Part shown: piece by piece, positions 1 to 10,035 of the stretch
How positions within the stretch are numbered: the stretch's first letter is position 1
How the letters are laid out: every line of letters starts with the position of its first letter
Origin: Chitinophaga pinensis
Lineage (GTDB): Bacteria > Bacteroidota > Bacteroidia > Chitinophagales > Chitinophagaceae
Reading direction: 5' to 3'
DNA: 64,000 nt
Assembly (NCBI RefSeq): GCF_007896845.1
Contig: NZ_VOHS01000019.1
Location: 57,157 to 121,156 of the forward strand
The notes under the pieces: generated by a model
Seen by the model: the letters and a program-made list of their open reading frames with translations, nothing else
The model's database searches: none
Told to the model about the DNA's origin: nothing
Position numbers and translations under genes: made by a program

Positions 1-865
1 GGTACAAACCTCTGCGGTAGATATCTGCTGCCAGCTCCGGAGGAGTGGTTTCCAGTGCTTTCAGAATAGCTTCTTCGATCTTGAAGATAGATTTATCAAG
101 CGCTTCTGCAACTTCCTGATAAGACACCATGATTTGTTTAGGAATACCTGTTACCAGGTCACGGCCGTTTACTGCCACGTCATCTGGTGGGTTATCCAGT
201 TCTTTCAGTGCTGAACCTATCTGGATCTTGATCTGTTCTGCAGTTCTTTCACCAATCAGCAAGCTATGATAGCGACGCAGTGCTTCCATGATATCAGCAG
301 TGAATTCATCACCGGCGATACGGATACTTTGGTCACAAACGATACCTGCAAGGGCGATTACGGAAATACCGGTGGTACCACCTCCGATATCAATGATCAT
401 GTTACCTACGGGTTCTTCTACATCGATGCCGATACCCAATGCAGCAGCCATAGGTTCATGTATAAGGAACACTTCCTTAGCGCCTGCCTGTTCAGCAGAG
501 TCGCGTACGGCGCGTTTTTCTACTTCTGTGATGCTGGATGGTATACAGATAACCATACGCCAGCTGGGGGAGAATAAGGGCTTTTTGGGATACACCAGTT
601 TGATCATCTCGCGAAGCATACCTTCTGCCGCGTTAAAGTCGGCGATCACACCATCTTTTAACGGACGGATTGTACGCAGGTACTCGTGTGTTTTCTCGTG
701 CATCATCATGGCCTTCTTTCCTACCGCCACGATTTTACCGCTTGCGCGCTCTATAGCAACAATGGAAGGTTCATCCACCACCACCTGGTCGTTGTGTATG
801 ATCAGCGTGTTAGCTGTACCTAAGTCAATCGCTATTTCCTGTGTTAAAAAATTAAAGAACCCCAT
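1..865 (-). CDS. mreB: MreB, rod-shape actin homologue (3' end outside window)
   Basis: Actin-like ATPase that forms membrane-associated filaments directing lateral peptidoglycan synthesis. The visible 288 codons start with MGFFNFLTQEIAIDLG; the phosphate-1 loop DLGTANT is at residues 14-20 and the second phosphate loop IDIGGGTTGISV follows near residue 155. MreB is usually about 340-350 residues, so roughly 55 C-terminal residues lie beyond position 1. The ATG at 865 is chosen because it gives the standard short N-terminus before the first strand. The upstream side (866-1220) faces purD convergently across a 355-nt gap. mreC/mreD usually follow mreB and would be outside the window. Family identity is certain; only the truncation is imposed by the window. 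Confidence 0.96.
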   Translation of the reverse strand, partial: MGFFNFLTQEIAIDLGTANTLIIHNDQVVVDEPSIVAIERASGKIVAVGKKAMMMHEKTHEYLRTIRPLKDGVIADFNAAEGMLREMIKLVYPKKPLFSPSWRMVICIPSSITEVEKRAVRDSAEQAGAKEVFLIHEPMAAALGIGIDVEEPVGNMIIDIGGGTTGISVIALAGIVCDQSIRIAGDEFTADIMEALRRYHSLLIGERTAEQIKIQIGSALKELDNPPDDVAVNGRDLVTGIPKQIMVSYQEVAEALDKSIFKIEEAILKALETTPPELAADIYRRGLY

Positions 866-1220
866 TGCTTAATATGGTCAAAATATTATTGTGTGCAAAA
901 ATGAATAATTCCAACGAATATACAATCTAAAAACTGTTTGTTTTCTCAATAATACAACTATAATATTAAAAAATGTTAGTTATTGTATTGGATGAGCCGG
1001 TTAATAAGTTGTAACAATTAATGACAATGTAATCGTTGGCATGGTAATGACTCTCGAAAACGCTTAAACGAAAAATGGTTGCTGTTAATTGTGTACTCTA
1101 TATGAATGAGTTATGCTCTTCAGGACCACCCCAGCCGGTCCTTCCCGGTACTTTCCGGCCCACAGGATCAGACTACACTTTTCGCGCCGTAAGGGCGTGA
1201 AAGGCGTAAATGAACATCCT
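866..1220. other. Intergenic region between mreB and purD
   Basis: 355 nt. The part next to mreB is AT-rich and should hold the mreB promoter, but I see no clean TAnnTTTG box. The purD-proximal part is GC-richer and contains a short hairpin (cgcc-gtaa-gggcg, about 1183-1198) without a T-run. Short reading frames here lack any recognisable protein character. Confidence 0.5.
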
Positions 1221-2498
1221 CTACACGAACTCGTAACCAATATCCCTCCTGTAATATTTACCTTCAAAGTCAATAATTTCAGCTGTCTGCCGGCTGTGTG
1301 TCAACGCAATGCCCAGATCTGCTGCCAGGGATGTTATCGTCAGTACACGCCCTCCGTTGGTAAGGATATCCCCGCCAGCGGCACGTGTTCCTGCCTGAAA
1401 CACCAGCTGATCCTGCGTAGGCGCCGGTATGTTGCTGATTACCTTTCCTTTCTCGTATGCTTCCGGATAGCCTTTTGCTACCAGCATAACCGTAGTTGCC
1501 ACGCGGGCATCCTCAAAAATCTGCTGTGAAGAAAGTTTACCTTCCTGCACCGCCTTGAAAAGTTCCAGCAGATCGTTCTGCAGACGTGGCATTACCACTT
1601 CTGTTTCCGGATCTCCCATACGACAGTTGTACTCAATGACAAATGGTTCCCCATCTACCTTGATCAAACCGAAGAAGATAAACCCGTTATAGGCAATCTG
1701 CTCTTTTTCCAGTCCGGCAACCGTCGGACGGATAACACGCTCTTCCACCATGTCCATAAATGCTTTGTCTGCAAATGGCACCGGTGAAACAGCCCCCATA
1801 CCTCCGGTATTCAGACCTGTATCTCCTTCTCCGATCCTTTTATAATCTTTTGCAGTAGGCAATATCTGATAGGAATGACCATCTGTCAGCACAAACACCG
1901 ACAGCTCTATTCCCGTCAGGAACTGTTCTACCACTACCTTCTTACTCGCATCGCCAAACTTCGCATCCTTGATCATCTGTGAAAACTCCGCCACTGCTTC
2001 TTCATGATCGTTCAGGATCAATACACCCTTTCCCGCCGCAAGCCCATCGGCTTTCAGTACGATCGGCAAAGAATGGGTGCGCAGGTAAGCCACACCTTCC
2101 TCATAATTCTCCTCACTGAACTCGCGGTAAGCGGCAGTCGGAATATTATGACGCAGCATGAACTGCTTTGCAAATGCTTTACTACCTTCCAGCTGAGCTC
2201 CAAGGGCAGATGGGCCCATTACCGGAATATGCTGTAAAGCAGCGTCCTGCTGAAAATAATCGTAAATTCCTTTTACCAGTGCTTCTTCAGAACCCGGCAC
2301 TACCAGAGAGATCGCATTCTCTACGCAGAAAGTCTTTATTTTCTCAAAATCAGAAACAGCGAAATCCAGGTTCTGACCATACTGGGCAGTTCCCGCATTG
2401 CCGGGCGCTATAAACAACTGTTCACAATGTGTGCTCTGTGCCATTTTCCAAGCCAGGGCGTGTTCGCGACCGCCGCTTCCTAATAGTAATATCTTCAT
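1221..2498 (-). CDS. purD: Phosphoribosylamine--glycine ligase (GARS)
   Basis: Catalyses the ATP-dependent joining of glycine to phosphoribosylamine, the second step of de novo purine synthesis, in the cytosol. 425 aa, the usual size (E. coli PurD is 429). The N-terminal MKILLLGSGGREHALAWK is the family signature; an ATP-grasp domain follows (ADGLAAGKGV, NTGGMGAVSP, EYNCRMGDPETEVVMPRL). An upstream in-frame start would add 13 residues (MYFKRAS...) but the family begins at MKILLLGSGG, so I use the ATG at 2498. No other purine gene is adjacent. It diverges from the peptide transporter at 2700. Confidence 0.97.
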   Translation of the reverse strand: MKILLLGSGGREHALAWKMAQSTHCEQLFIAPGNAGTAQYGQNLDFAVSDFEKIKTFCVENAISLVVPGSEEALVKGIYDYFQQDAALQHIPVMGPSALGAQLEGSKAFAKQFMLRHNIPTAAYREFSEENYEEGVAYLRTHSLPIVLKADGLAAGKGVLILNDHEEAVAEFSQMIKDAKFGDASKKVVVEQFLTGIELSVFVLTDGHSYQILPTAKDYKRIGEGDTGLNTGGMGAVSPVPFADKAFMDMVEERVIRPTVAGLEKEQIAYNGFIFFGLIKVDGEPFVIEYNCRMGDPETEVVMPRLQNDLLELFKAVQEGKLSSQQIFEDARVATTVMLVAKGYPEAYEKGKVISNIPAPTQDQLVFQAGTRAAGGDILTNGGRVLTITSLAADLGIALTHSRQTAEIIDFEGKYYRRDIGYEFV

Positions 2499-2699
2499 AT
2501 GAAAAAATAAAAATTCGCTTGCGCGCTTAAAATACATTCACCTGATCAATCTGCTCCGTTCTTCCAAATTTTTTGCAAAGAAAGGCCAAAATTTAACCAA
2601 AAACACCATTTTACCTGATAAAAAGCTGAATTTATTTAACTTGCCGGATCCGACGGACTGACTAACACCATAAACAACAAAAAACTAAACGTACCTATT

Positions 2700-4400
2700 A
2701 TGACTCAAACTGCTGTTGAGCAGCCTGTAATTTCGCCGTCCTCTAAGGGGAAAGGGCATCACAAAGGATTGTATGTACTCTTCTTTACAGAAATGTGGGA
2801 ACGCTTCGGCTACTACCTGATGATTGGTATCTTCTTTCTTTATCTCGTAGATCCTGCCGCCAACGGAGGCAAGGGACTCGATACAACCAAAGCTGCTGAC
2901 CTCGTCGGTTCCTACATCGCATTAGTATATCTCTCCCCGTTCCTTGGAGGTCTCATGGCAGACCGCTACCTCGGATATCGCCGGGCCGTTATCTTAGGAG
3001 GCTTCCTCCTTGCCGCCGGATACTTTTGTCTGGCCGTTCCGGGTGATATGGCCATGTATGTGGCCCTTGGCCTGATCATTATCGGTAACGGGTTCTTTAA
3101 ACCCAATATCGGTACCATTCTGGGTAATATCTATAACAGAGAAGACCTGCGCGCCAAAAAAGATGTTGCCTACAATATCTTCTATATGGGCGTGAATATC
3201 GGCGCCTTTATCTGCAACTTCGTAGCCGCCTATCTCCGTAACCACTACGGATGGGGCCACGCGTTTGCCGCTGCAGGCGTAGGTATGCTCATCGGACTGG
3301 TCATCTTCAGCACCAACCAGCAGGTAATCGCCTCCGGTGATATCAAAAAAGAGCCTTCTCCGGATGATATGCCGATCGGTAAGATCGTATCCCTGGTATT
3401 CGTACCGGCTATTATCGCTGCGACGCTCGGTTACTTTATGGAAGATATCCTGCACCATACGCTGTTCCATACGCGCTCGAATGACGCGTTCATGTTCGCC
3501 TGCGTACCAATCATTATCTTCTATATCCGCCTGTATACCACTTCCAAAAAACACGAGGACAAACGTGGTCTGGGCGCCCTGCTGGCGTTCTTCGCGGTAG
3601 CAATCGTGTTCTGGGTGATCTACAACCAGAATAGTACCGGTCTGACCATCTGGGCTGACCAGTATACCGACCGTGGCATGTCTGCTACTGTAGAAGACGC
3701 TGCCAAACCACTGGGTATGCTGCAGACAGTTACCACTGACCCTCACGCCGTAACACAGGTAGACGAGCACTTCCGTGCCGTAACTGATGCCAGCGGTAAA
3801 ACACTGGAAACACAGGGTCCTGATCCTTATTTCCAGAACCTGCCTAAAGACCAATGGCCAAAAGATGGTAAAATGAGACTGATCTCCACCGAGATCTTCC
3901 AGTCCATTAACCCATTCTTTATCGTGGCATTCAGTCTCATGGTAGTGGGCCTCTTCGGCTGGCTGGCCAAACGCGGCAAGGAACCAACCACTCCTGTAAA
4001 GATCGCTATGGGTATCTTCCTCGCCGGTGCTTCCTCCCTGCTCATGGTGGTAGCCGCTTCAATGACCAACGTTTACCTCGATAAATCTTCTATGGCCTGG
4101 CTGTTTGGCACTTACGCCGTATTCACCGTAGGTGAGATACTCGTAAGCCCGATCGGTCTTTCCATGGTATCCAAACTATCGCCTCCACGTGTAACAGCCC
4201 TTATGATGGGTGGCTGGTACCTCGTAAATGCGATCGCCGGTAAAGTGGCAGGTCTGATGGCTACCTTCTGGGATGAATTCATCGACAAGAAACTTTACTT
4301 CCTGATCCTCGTAATATCTGCCGCTGTTGCAGGTGTTGTCATGCTGATGATCAGCAAATGGATCGCTCAGGTGGTGAAAGAGAAGACCGGATCTTACTAA
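2700..4400 (+). CDS. POT/PTR2-family proton-coupled peptide transporter
   Basis: Inner-membrane major-facilitator transporter that imports di- and tripeptides with protons. 566 aa with about 14 hydrophobic segments. Family signatures are visible: the proton-coupling motif ExxERFxYY appears as EMWERFGYY near residue 31, and GFFKPNIGTILG marks the PTR2 signature around residue 140. A hydrophilic stretch around residues 320-395 lies between helices, as in other Bacteroidota members. It is followed by a strong terminator and then by a second, unrelated peptide transporter (OPT family), suggesting a region devoted to peptide uptake. Substrate range cannot be read from sequence. Confidence 0.94.
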   Translation: MTQTAVEQPVISPSSKGKGHHKGLYVLFFTEMWERFGYYLMIGIFFLYLVDPAANGGKGLDTTKAADLVGSYIALVYLSPFLGGLMADRYLGYRRAVILGGFLLAAGYFCLAVPGDMAMYVALGLIIIGNGFFKPNIGTILGNIYNREDLRAKKDVAYNIFYMGVNIGAFICNFVAAYLRNHYGWGHAFAAAGVGMLIGLVIFSTNQQVIASGDIKKEPSPDDMPIGKIVSLVFVPAIIAATLGYFMEDILHHTLFHTRSNDAFMFACVPIIIFYIRLYTTSKKHEDKRGLGALLAFFAVAIVFWVIYNQNSTGLTIWADQYTDRGMSATVEDAAKPLGMLQTVTTDPHAVTQVDEHFRAVTDASGKTLETQGPDPYFQNLPKDQWPKDGKMRLISTEIFQSINPFFIVAFSLMVVGLFGWLAKRGKEPTTPVKIAMGIFLAGASSLLMVVAASMTNVYLDKSSMAWLFGTYAVFTVGEILVSPIGLSMVSKLSPPRVTALMMGGWYLVNAIAGKVAGLMATFWDEFIDKKLYFLILVISAAVAGVVMLMISKWIAQVVKEKTGSY

Positions 4401-4420
4401 ACCCAACTGATTATCAGATA

Positions 4421-4460
4421 AATAAGGAAGGCGCGACGGAAGTTGCGCCTTCCTTATTTA
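4421..4460. terminator. Intrinsic terminator after POT transporter
   Basis: Perfect 14-bp stem (arms 4421-4434 and 4445-4458) with a 10-nt loop; A/T flanks on both sides, so it could act in either direction. Confidence 0.85.
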
Positions 4461-4576
4461 TGTCTTCCGAAACTTGTCCCTGACTGCGACCAATTATCCG
4501 AAAAGCCCGTTCTAAAAGGGATTTTTCACTTATATTGCCGTTTAATCAACAAAAATCTACACTATCAAACCAACTT

Positions 4577-6628
4577 ATGGCAGATAAATTCAAGCCTTTC
4601 GTATCGCCCGGGGTGAATATGAAGGAATTTACCATCAAGTCCATTGTACTGGGCTGTATCTTCGGGATCATCTTTGGCGCCGCAACTGTATACCTCGCAT
4701 TGAAAGCAGGTTTGACCGTTTCTGCTTCTATACCTATCGCAGTTATTGCCATTACACTTGGCCGCAGATTTTTCAAGACCACTATCCTTGAAAATAACAT
4801 CATTCAGACCACTGGTTCTGCCGGTGAATCCATCGCAGCCGGTGTAGTATTCACCCTGCCGGGCTTCCTGTTCCTGACGGACGGTGGTGGCGAACAGTTC
4901 TTCAATTACATGACTATCCTTATCCTCGCCATCTTTGGTGGCGTACTGGGTACCCTCATGATGATTCCCCTGCGCCGCTCCCTGATCGTAAAAGAGCATG
5001 AGACACTGCCTTATCCGGAAGGTACTGCCTGTGGTGACGTATTGATTGCAGGTGAAAAAGGTGGTGATTTTGCGAAAACAGCTTTCTACGGATTAGGCTT
5101 TGCTTTTATATATGCCATTTTTCAGAAGGTCCTGCATATCGTGGCAGAAGTGCCATTCTACATGACCCAACAGATCAATAAATACTTCCCTTCCGCCCGT
5201 GTCAGTGGTGAGATCACTCCTGAATACATGGGTGTGGGTTATATTATCGGTCCCCGTATTGCAGGTGTACTCGTAGCCGGTGGCGTTTTGTCCTGGCTGG
5301 CACTGATTCCGTTATTGTCATCACTGGTACCGGCTGACATGATCGCCGCACAGCTGGTGAAACTTGGCTATCTGGCCAGCGTAACCACACCGGGTGGTAA
5401 AGGTAACTGGGATCCAACTCTGCACACTTTCACTGATTTCTCCTCCGCTGTATACTTTGCCTATGTACGCCAGATTGGCGCAGGTGCAGTAGCAGCAGGT
5501 GGTTTTATCACCCTTATCAAGACAATACCGACTATTATTTCATCCTTTAAAGGCAGCATTGGCTCCCTGAAAAAAGACGATCAGGGTAATCCTGCTGCCA
5601 CAACAAGCGAGGTGCCCCGTACCGAAAAAGACCTGAATATCAAGGTTGTATTGTTCGGCAGCATCGCGTTGATCGTACTAATGGCCTTCCTCCCTCAGTT
5701 ACCGGGCGATTCTATCGGTAAAAAACTGCTGGTAGGTTTGCTGGTGGTGATCTTCGGCGCCTTCTTCGTAACTGTATCCAGCCGTATCGTAGGGCTGATC
5801 GGTTCTTCCAACAACCCTATCTCCGGTATGACCATTGCTACCCTGATGGGTACCTGTCTGGTATTTATCGCTGTAGGATGGAGTGGTAAAGTATATGAGC
5901 CAATGGCACTGGTAGTAGGTGGTATGATCTGTATCGCTGCCGCGAATGCCGGTGGTACCTCTCAGGATCTGAAATCTGGTTATATCGTTGGAGCAACGCC
6001 TATGTATCAGCAGCTGGCCCTGTTCATCGGTGCGATCGTTTCTTCCATCGTGATCGGTCTGACCGTGAAATTCCTCGATAAACCAACTGCCGCCATGATC
6101 GCCAATGGTGTGACTGACCACGCAATTGGTAGTACTTACTTCCCGGCGCCACAAGGAACACTGATGGCAACCCTTACAAAAGGTATCCTGACCCATAAAC
6201 TTGACTGGCAGTTCGTACTCGTTGGTGTGTTCTTATCCATCACAATGGAACTTTGCGGTATCAAATCCTTATCTTTTGCAGTAGGAGCTTATCTTCCGCT
6301 TTCAACCACCCTGCCTATTTTTATTGGTGGTGCGATCCGTGGACTGGCGGATAAAAAACGTAAAAAGGATAATGCACATATATCCGCTGAAGAAGAAGAA
6401 CTCGGTAAAGGTAACCTGTTTGCTACCGGTCTCGTAGCGGGTGGTGCTGTTGCCGGTGTTATCATTGCGATCCTCGCGGGTTTCGATGGCTCAGCAAGTG
6501 TACTCGCCAGTATCAATCTGGAAGAGTCATTGTCACATGCACTCGGACAAGGCGGTTACTTCTTACTGGGAACAGTAGCCTTCGCACTGATGGGTACTTA
6601 TCTCTATCGTATAGCAATTAAAAAATAA
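4577..6628 (+). CDS. OPT-family oligopeptide transporter
   Basis: Predicted inner-membrane transporter of the oligopeptide transporter (OPT/YSL) family, which moves tetra- and pentapeptides or peptide-metal chelates. 683 aa with about 15-16 hydrophobic segments. The N-terminus reads MADKFKPFVSPGVNMKEFT, typical of bacterial OPT proteins. An in-frame TTG at 4535 would add 14 residues, but the ATG at 4577 matches the family and is preferred. It lies 116 nt past the terminator of the POT gene and has its own terminator, so it is probably monocistronic. Substrate is unknown; the neighbouring POT gene makes peptides the simplest guess. Confidence 0.92.
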   Translation: MADKFKPFVSPGVNMKEFTIKSIVLGCIFGIIFGAATVYLALKAGLTVSASIPIAVIAITLGRRFFKTTILENNIIQTTGSAGESIAAGVVFTLPGFLFLTDGGGEQFFNYMTILILAIFGGVLGTLMMIPLRRSLIVKEHETLPYPEGTACGDVLIAGEKGGDFAKTAFYGLGFAFIYAIFQKVLHIVAEVPFYMTQQINKYFPSARVSGEITPEYMGVGYIIGPRIAGVLVAGGVLSWLALIPLLSSLVPADMIAAQLVKLGYLASVTTPGGKGNWDPTLHTFTDFSSAVYFAYVRQIGAGAVAAGGFITLIKTIPTIISSFKGSIGSLKKDDQGNPAATTSEVPRTEKDLNIKVVLFGSIALIVLMAFLPQLPGDSIGKKLLVGLLVVIFGAFFVTVSSRIVGLIGSSNNPISGMTIATLMGTCLVFIAVGWSGKVYEPMALVVGGMICIAAANAGGTSQDLKSGYIVGATPMYQQLALFIGAIVSSIVIGLTVKFLDKPTAAMIANGVTDHAIGSTYFPAPQGTLMATLTKGILTHKLDWQFVLVGVFLSITMELCGIKSLSFAVGAYLPLSTTLPIFIGGAIRGLADKKRKKDNAHISAEEEELGKGNLFATGLVAGGAVAGVIIAILAGFDGSASVLASINLEESLSHALGQGGYFLLGTVAFALMGTYLYRIAIKK

Positions 6629-6667
6629 AGCGACGCAGACTACTCATTGTCTGTATCCCATAGATAT

Positions 6668-6702
6668 TAAAAATCCTGATCTGTGACAGATCAGGATTTT
6701 TA
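6668..6702. terminator. Intrinsic terminator after OPT gene
   Basis: Near-perfect stem of about 16 bp (aaaaatcctgatctg / cagatcaggattttt) with a 3-nt apical loop and a T-rich 3' side. Confidence 0.85.
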
Positions 6703-6771
6703 ATTTTCGGGCGGCAACTTATTCGCAATTAACTGCTTATTATTGCGTTATAGAACCAAACCACCCCTATT

Positions 6772-7266
6772 ATGCGCCTAATTTTAACTATTGTCTGTGT
6801 AGCCTTATTGGTATCTGCCTGCGAAAAAGAACGTCATGAAGAAATCCGCAAGTTTGTATCTTTTCAGATGGACAGCGTCTTCTTCATAGGCGAAAACCCC
6901 AAAGCTGTTATTACAAAGGCCAATCTGACCGATACCGATCCAAACAATGATATCGATAAACTGACAATTACTGCCAGTGGCGAACAGGCTGAAAAACTCA
7001 ACATAACCCTGATCGGCACTAGTGAAGGCCTTGATCATGGTGTATTCCGCTCACAAGATGGTAACAGGTTTTCAGTCTATTACGATGAACCCAATATCTC
7101 ACAGATTGCAGATCAGACATATGGCTCTTTCACCCTTTCTATCAGCCGCATTAAAGACAGTCTTATGGAAGCTTCATTCTATGGAACAGCCGTAGATACC
7201 AGTGGTACTTTCAATCCAAAGCCTGTCACTCATGGCTACATCCGGGCGATTGTCACAGCCGATTAA
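6772..7266 (+). CDS. Small lipoprotein, unknown function
   Basis: 164 aa. MRLILTIVCVALLVSAC is a lipoprotein signal peptide with lipobox Cys17, followed by a charged linker (EKERHEE) and a compact domain with alternating hydrophobic residues suggesting beta structure. I do not recognise a named family. The stop codon overlaps by two bases the stop of the convergent DUF1501 gene, so the two transcripts run into each other without a terminator between them. Likely exposed on the periplasmic or outer face; no function is proposed. Confidence 0.75.
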   Translation: MRLILTIVCVALLVSACEKERHEEIRKFVSFQMDSVFFIGENPKAVITKANLTDTDPNNDIDKLTITASGEQAEKLNITLIGTSEGLDHGVFRSQDGNRFSVYYDEPNISQIADQTYGSFTLSISRIKDSLMEASFYGTAVDTSGTFNPKPVTHGYIRAIVTAD

Positions 7267-8477
7267 ACAAAAGATAAATGTTCGTACTGCTTCTTCAGAA
7301 TAGCCGCATCATCTGCACCCAACCAATTCTTTAATAATGTCGCGTACACACTTTTGAAATCTACAGTGTGCTGAAGGTCTCCTTCATTCAGATTAACCAG
7401 ATCTGGTCCGTCATTCAGTAATCCCTGCTTTTTCAGTCCGCCGCCGATGAGAAACATATTATTCGCGGTACCATGATCCGTTCCTCCACTTGCATTCTGT
7501 GCTACGCGCCGGCCAAATTCAGAAAAGGTTACAATCACCACATCCTGAAAACGGTTATTATTCTTCAATTCGCGTGTCAGCGCAGTGATCGCTTCATCCA
7601 GTCTTTTCAACTGCGTCTGCTGAGACGCCAGCTGATTCACATGTGTATCAAAAGCACCATGTGATACGTAATATACTTTTGTACTGATATCTGACATGAT
7701 CAGACGGGCAATCGTCTGCATGTTTTTGCCAAGTTCCGTTGCCGGAAAAAGCTCTTTGGTTTTATACGCCTTAAACTGATTTTTGATATACCCTGCAGAT
7801 GACATGGTCGCACCCATTGTCTTATACAGATAATCTACCGGTGCATGATCATCATCTATCGGATGTCCGCCGCTTTCTTTTCCCAGCAGTTCTTTGAACA
7901 TACGGTCATTGGCGGCTGCCTGCAATTTATCAGGGTCTTTAAATGCGAGCCCCTTCTGCCTATCACCTTTCATCGCCAGACTCAATGTATCATCTATTTC
8001 CAGAGCCTGTACAGGTTTATCACAACCCTGACACTGTGCATCCAGAAAACGACCGATCCAGCCGTCTGTCCAGTTTTCAGAGGAAGCACTTGCGGACTGC
8101 CAGATATCCATTGAACGGAAGTGTGAACGATCCGGATTAGGATATCCGACGTTATTCAGTATAGCGAGTGCCCCTTCATCATACAGGCCCTTCAGTCCCT
8201 GTAATGCCGGATGAATACCTATTTCATCCGTCAGCGATAATGCCTGTTCCCGCTGAATACCGAGGGTCGGACGTGAGCGGTAATAAATATCATTACGATA
8301 GGGGATCACAGTATTAAGACCGTCATTACCACCAGACAATTGTACCACGACCAATACTTTATTGCCGGGAGGCACCAGATTATCTTTTTCCAGCGCTTTC
8401 AGGAATTTAGGCATCATCATGGAAGCAGAGGCCAATGATCCCACCTGTAAGAAACGTCTTCTGTTTAAGATCAGCAT
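7263..8477 (-). CDS. DUF1501 domain-containing protein, Tat-exported
   Basis: 404 aa secreted protein of the DUF1501 family, whose fold is related to alkaline phosphatase/sulfatase-like enzymes; no reaction is established. The start LNRRRFLQVGSLASASMMM carries a twin-arginine export signal (RRRFLQ) near residues 6-11. Conserved family blocks are visible: VVVQLSGGNDGLNTVIPY, FSEFGRR and a GTDHGTAN segment. It lies 25 nt downstream of the DUF1800 gene on the same strand. DUF1501 and DUF1800 genes are commonly paired, which supports an operon and a joint envelope function. Convergent with the lipoprotein at 6772. Confidence 0.9.
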   Translation of the reverse strand: MLILNRRRFLQVGSLASASMMMPKFLKALEKDNLVPPGNKVLVVVQLSGGNDGLNTVIPYRNDIYYRSRPTLGIQREQALSLTDEIGIHPALQGLKGLYDEGALAILNNVGYPNPDRSHFRSMDIWQSASASSENWTDGWIGRFLDAQCQGCDKPVQALEIDDTLSLAMKGDRQKGLAFKDPDKLQAAANDRMFKELLGKESGGHPIDDDHAPVDYLYKTMGATMSSAGYIKNQFKAYKTKELFPATELGKNMQTIARLIMSDISTKVYYVSHGAFDTHVNQLASQQTQLKRLDEAITALTRELKNNNRFQDVVIVTFSEFGRRVAQNASGGTDHGTANNMFLIGGGLKKQGLLNDGPDLVNLNEGDLQHTVDFKSVYATLLKNWLGADDAAILKKQYEHLSFV

Positions 8478-8502
8478 GATTTGATTTTTAAAAGTGGATA
8501 CA

Positions 8503-9942
8503 TTAGCACAACTGATATTCCGGTGTGCTCATTACCGCGATTGCAACGGTCTTAATATAATTTTCACGGGAAGATGCATCTGCATAGTTTTCCAATACCT
8601 GCTTACTGACGTTCTTATTCGCCTGCAGCAATGATCCGGCTATTGCATCTGCCAATTTCTCACGCGGTACTTTTTCATAGTCTTTCAGTAATGCATTCCA
8701 GTTAATCACTCCTTTGATCTTCTTCGCATACTGTTTCTGTACAGACTCATTCAGCTCCATCGTCACCTTATAGCTACCCATTCCCATTTCAGGGATAATT
8801 TCTTTTGGTGTGATGTTGAACTCTTTTTCATAGAGTATCATTTTAGGCAACTGCATGCGGTACATCAGACTGGAACTATCAATCCAGTTACGTCCGCCCG
8901 GCCATCCTGCCACATTGGGAGGATAGAACAATACCTGTCCCAATACCTGTTGAAAGGACAACATCACCTCTTCTCTTTCGAAATCAACGGGAACGGTTCT
9001 ACGCAATCCAACCAGTAGTTCGACCGGTGATTTAATACGGTTACCGATGAGGCGTGCGTCATAAAACCAATCCGCATTAAAGATGTGTTGCATCAATGCA
9101 CCGATGTCATACCCGGAGGAATAAAACTTGTCAGCCAGTTTATTTATGTTGGCTTCATCCAGATTTTCACTGACGAAGTAACGATATATTTTTTCCGTGA
9201 TATACCGGGCCGTTTCTTTCTGCTCCAACAGTATTTTCAACACATCATCACCATTGAAATTGCCGCTCTTTCCTAATACTGTTTTTTGTCCGCCGTCATG
9301 TCTTTTCTCTCTGAACACAAAACTGCCATCTCCCTCATAGGCCCATCCCGTGAAGGATCTCGCTGCTTCTTTGATATCTGTTTCGGTATAATGCCCTCTC
9401 CCCATTGTAAAAAGCTCCATGACTTCGCGGGCGAAGTTTTCATTCGGATGCGCTTTCACGTTCTGTTGGTTATTCAGGAACTGTAGCATGGCGGGCGACT
9501 TGGAAACAGCTGTCAGTAATTCGCCAAAATTGCCCAATGCATTTTCTCTGATCACCTGTAGCAACTGCTGATTGAACAGTACGTTCTGCGTACGGCAGGC
9601 AAAATGTCCATGCCAGAAAAGCGCCATTTTCTCCCGCAGGGGATGTTCGCTCTGCACCATTTCATTCATCCATTGCAGATTGAGGTCTTTGACACCCTGA
9701 CGGTTCATTCTGTTTAGCGCTCTCTTTTCTTCAGGAGACATCATTTTCCCCCGATCGGGCAGATCGGAAGCGTCACGGACTTTCAAGGGTGTTTGTACGT
9801 CTTTTTCAGGGCCTGCCAGAATCTTGTTAATAACCTGACGACGTTTTTTATGGGTCCAGTCTTCAATGACGGAAGGAGAAGCGCCGAATCCGGCTCTCCA
9901 TGCCAGGTGCTGCATTTGTAGTTTTTCAGGAACTGCGGGCAT
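8503..9942 (-). CDS. DUF1800 domain-containing protein
   Basis: 479 aa, DUF1800 family. Family hallmarks: an N-terminal HLAWRAGFGASP block, WMNEMVQSEHPLREKMALFWHGHF, NENFAREVMELFTMG and, near the C-terminus, FYPPNVAGWPGGRNWIDSSSLM. No clear signal peptide is visible from the chosen ATG, so export may rely on the Tat-bearing DUF1501 partner encoded 25 nt downstream. Function is unknown; pairing with DUF1501 is common across bacteria. The 9943-10203 spacer upstream contains an AT-rich inverted repeat. Confidence 0.9.
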   Translation of the reverse strand: MPAVPEKLQMQHLAWRAGFGASPSVIEDWTHKKRRQVINKILAGPEKDVQTPLKVRDASDLPDRGKMMSPEEKRALNRMNRQGVKDLNLQWMNEMVQSEHPLREKMALFWHGHFACRTQNVLFNQQLLQVIRENALGNFGELLTAVSKSPAMLQFLNNQQNVKAHPNENFAREVMELFTMGRGHYTETDIKEAARSFTGWAYEGDGSFVFREKRHDGGQKTVLGKSGNFNGDDVLKILLEQKETARYITEKIYRYFVSENLDEANINKLADKFYSSGYDIGALMQHIFNADWFYDARLIGNRIKSPVELLVGLRRTVPVDFEREEVMLSFQQVLGQVLFYPPNVAGWPGGRNWIDSSSLMYRMQLPKMILYEKEFNITPKEIIPEMGMGSYKVTMELNESVQKQYAKKIKGVINWNALLKDYEKVPREKLADAIAGSLLQANKNVSKQVLENYADASSRENYIKTVAIAVMSTPEYQLC

Positions 9943-10035
9943 ACAGGTAGATAGATTTTGGGTTTGACAAGAGAGAAGAGAGAAGGTTTAACAGCGGGCG
10001 GAAGATTTAACATCACCAAATTGTCAGGAAGGATG

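Noticed and set aside
2994..3854. Long minus-strand frame opposite the POT transporter
   Set aside because: It is a shadow of the transporter gene; the composition is not protein-like and the plus-strand gene is unambiguous.
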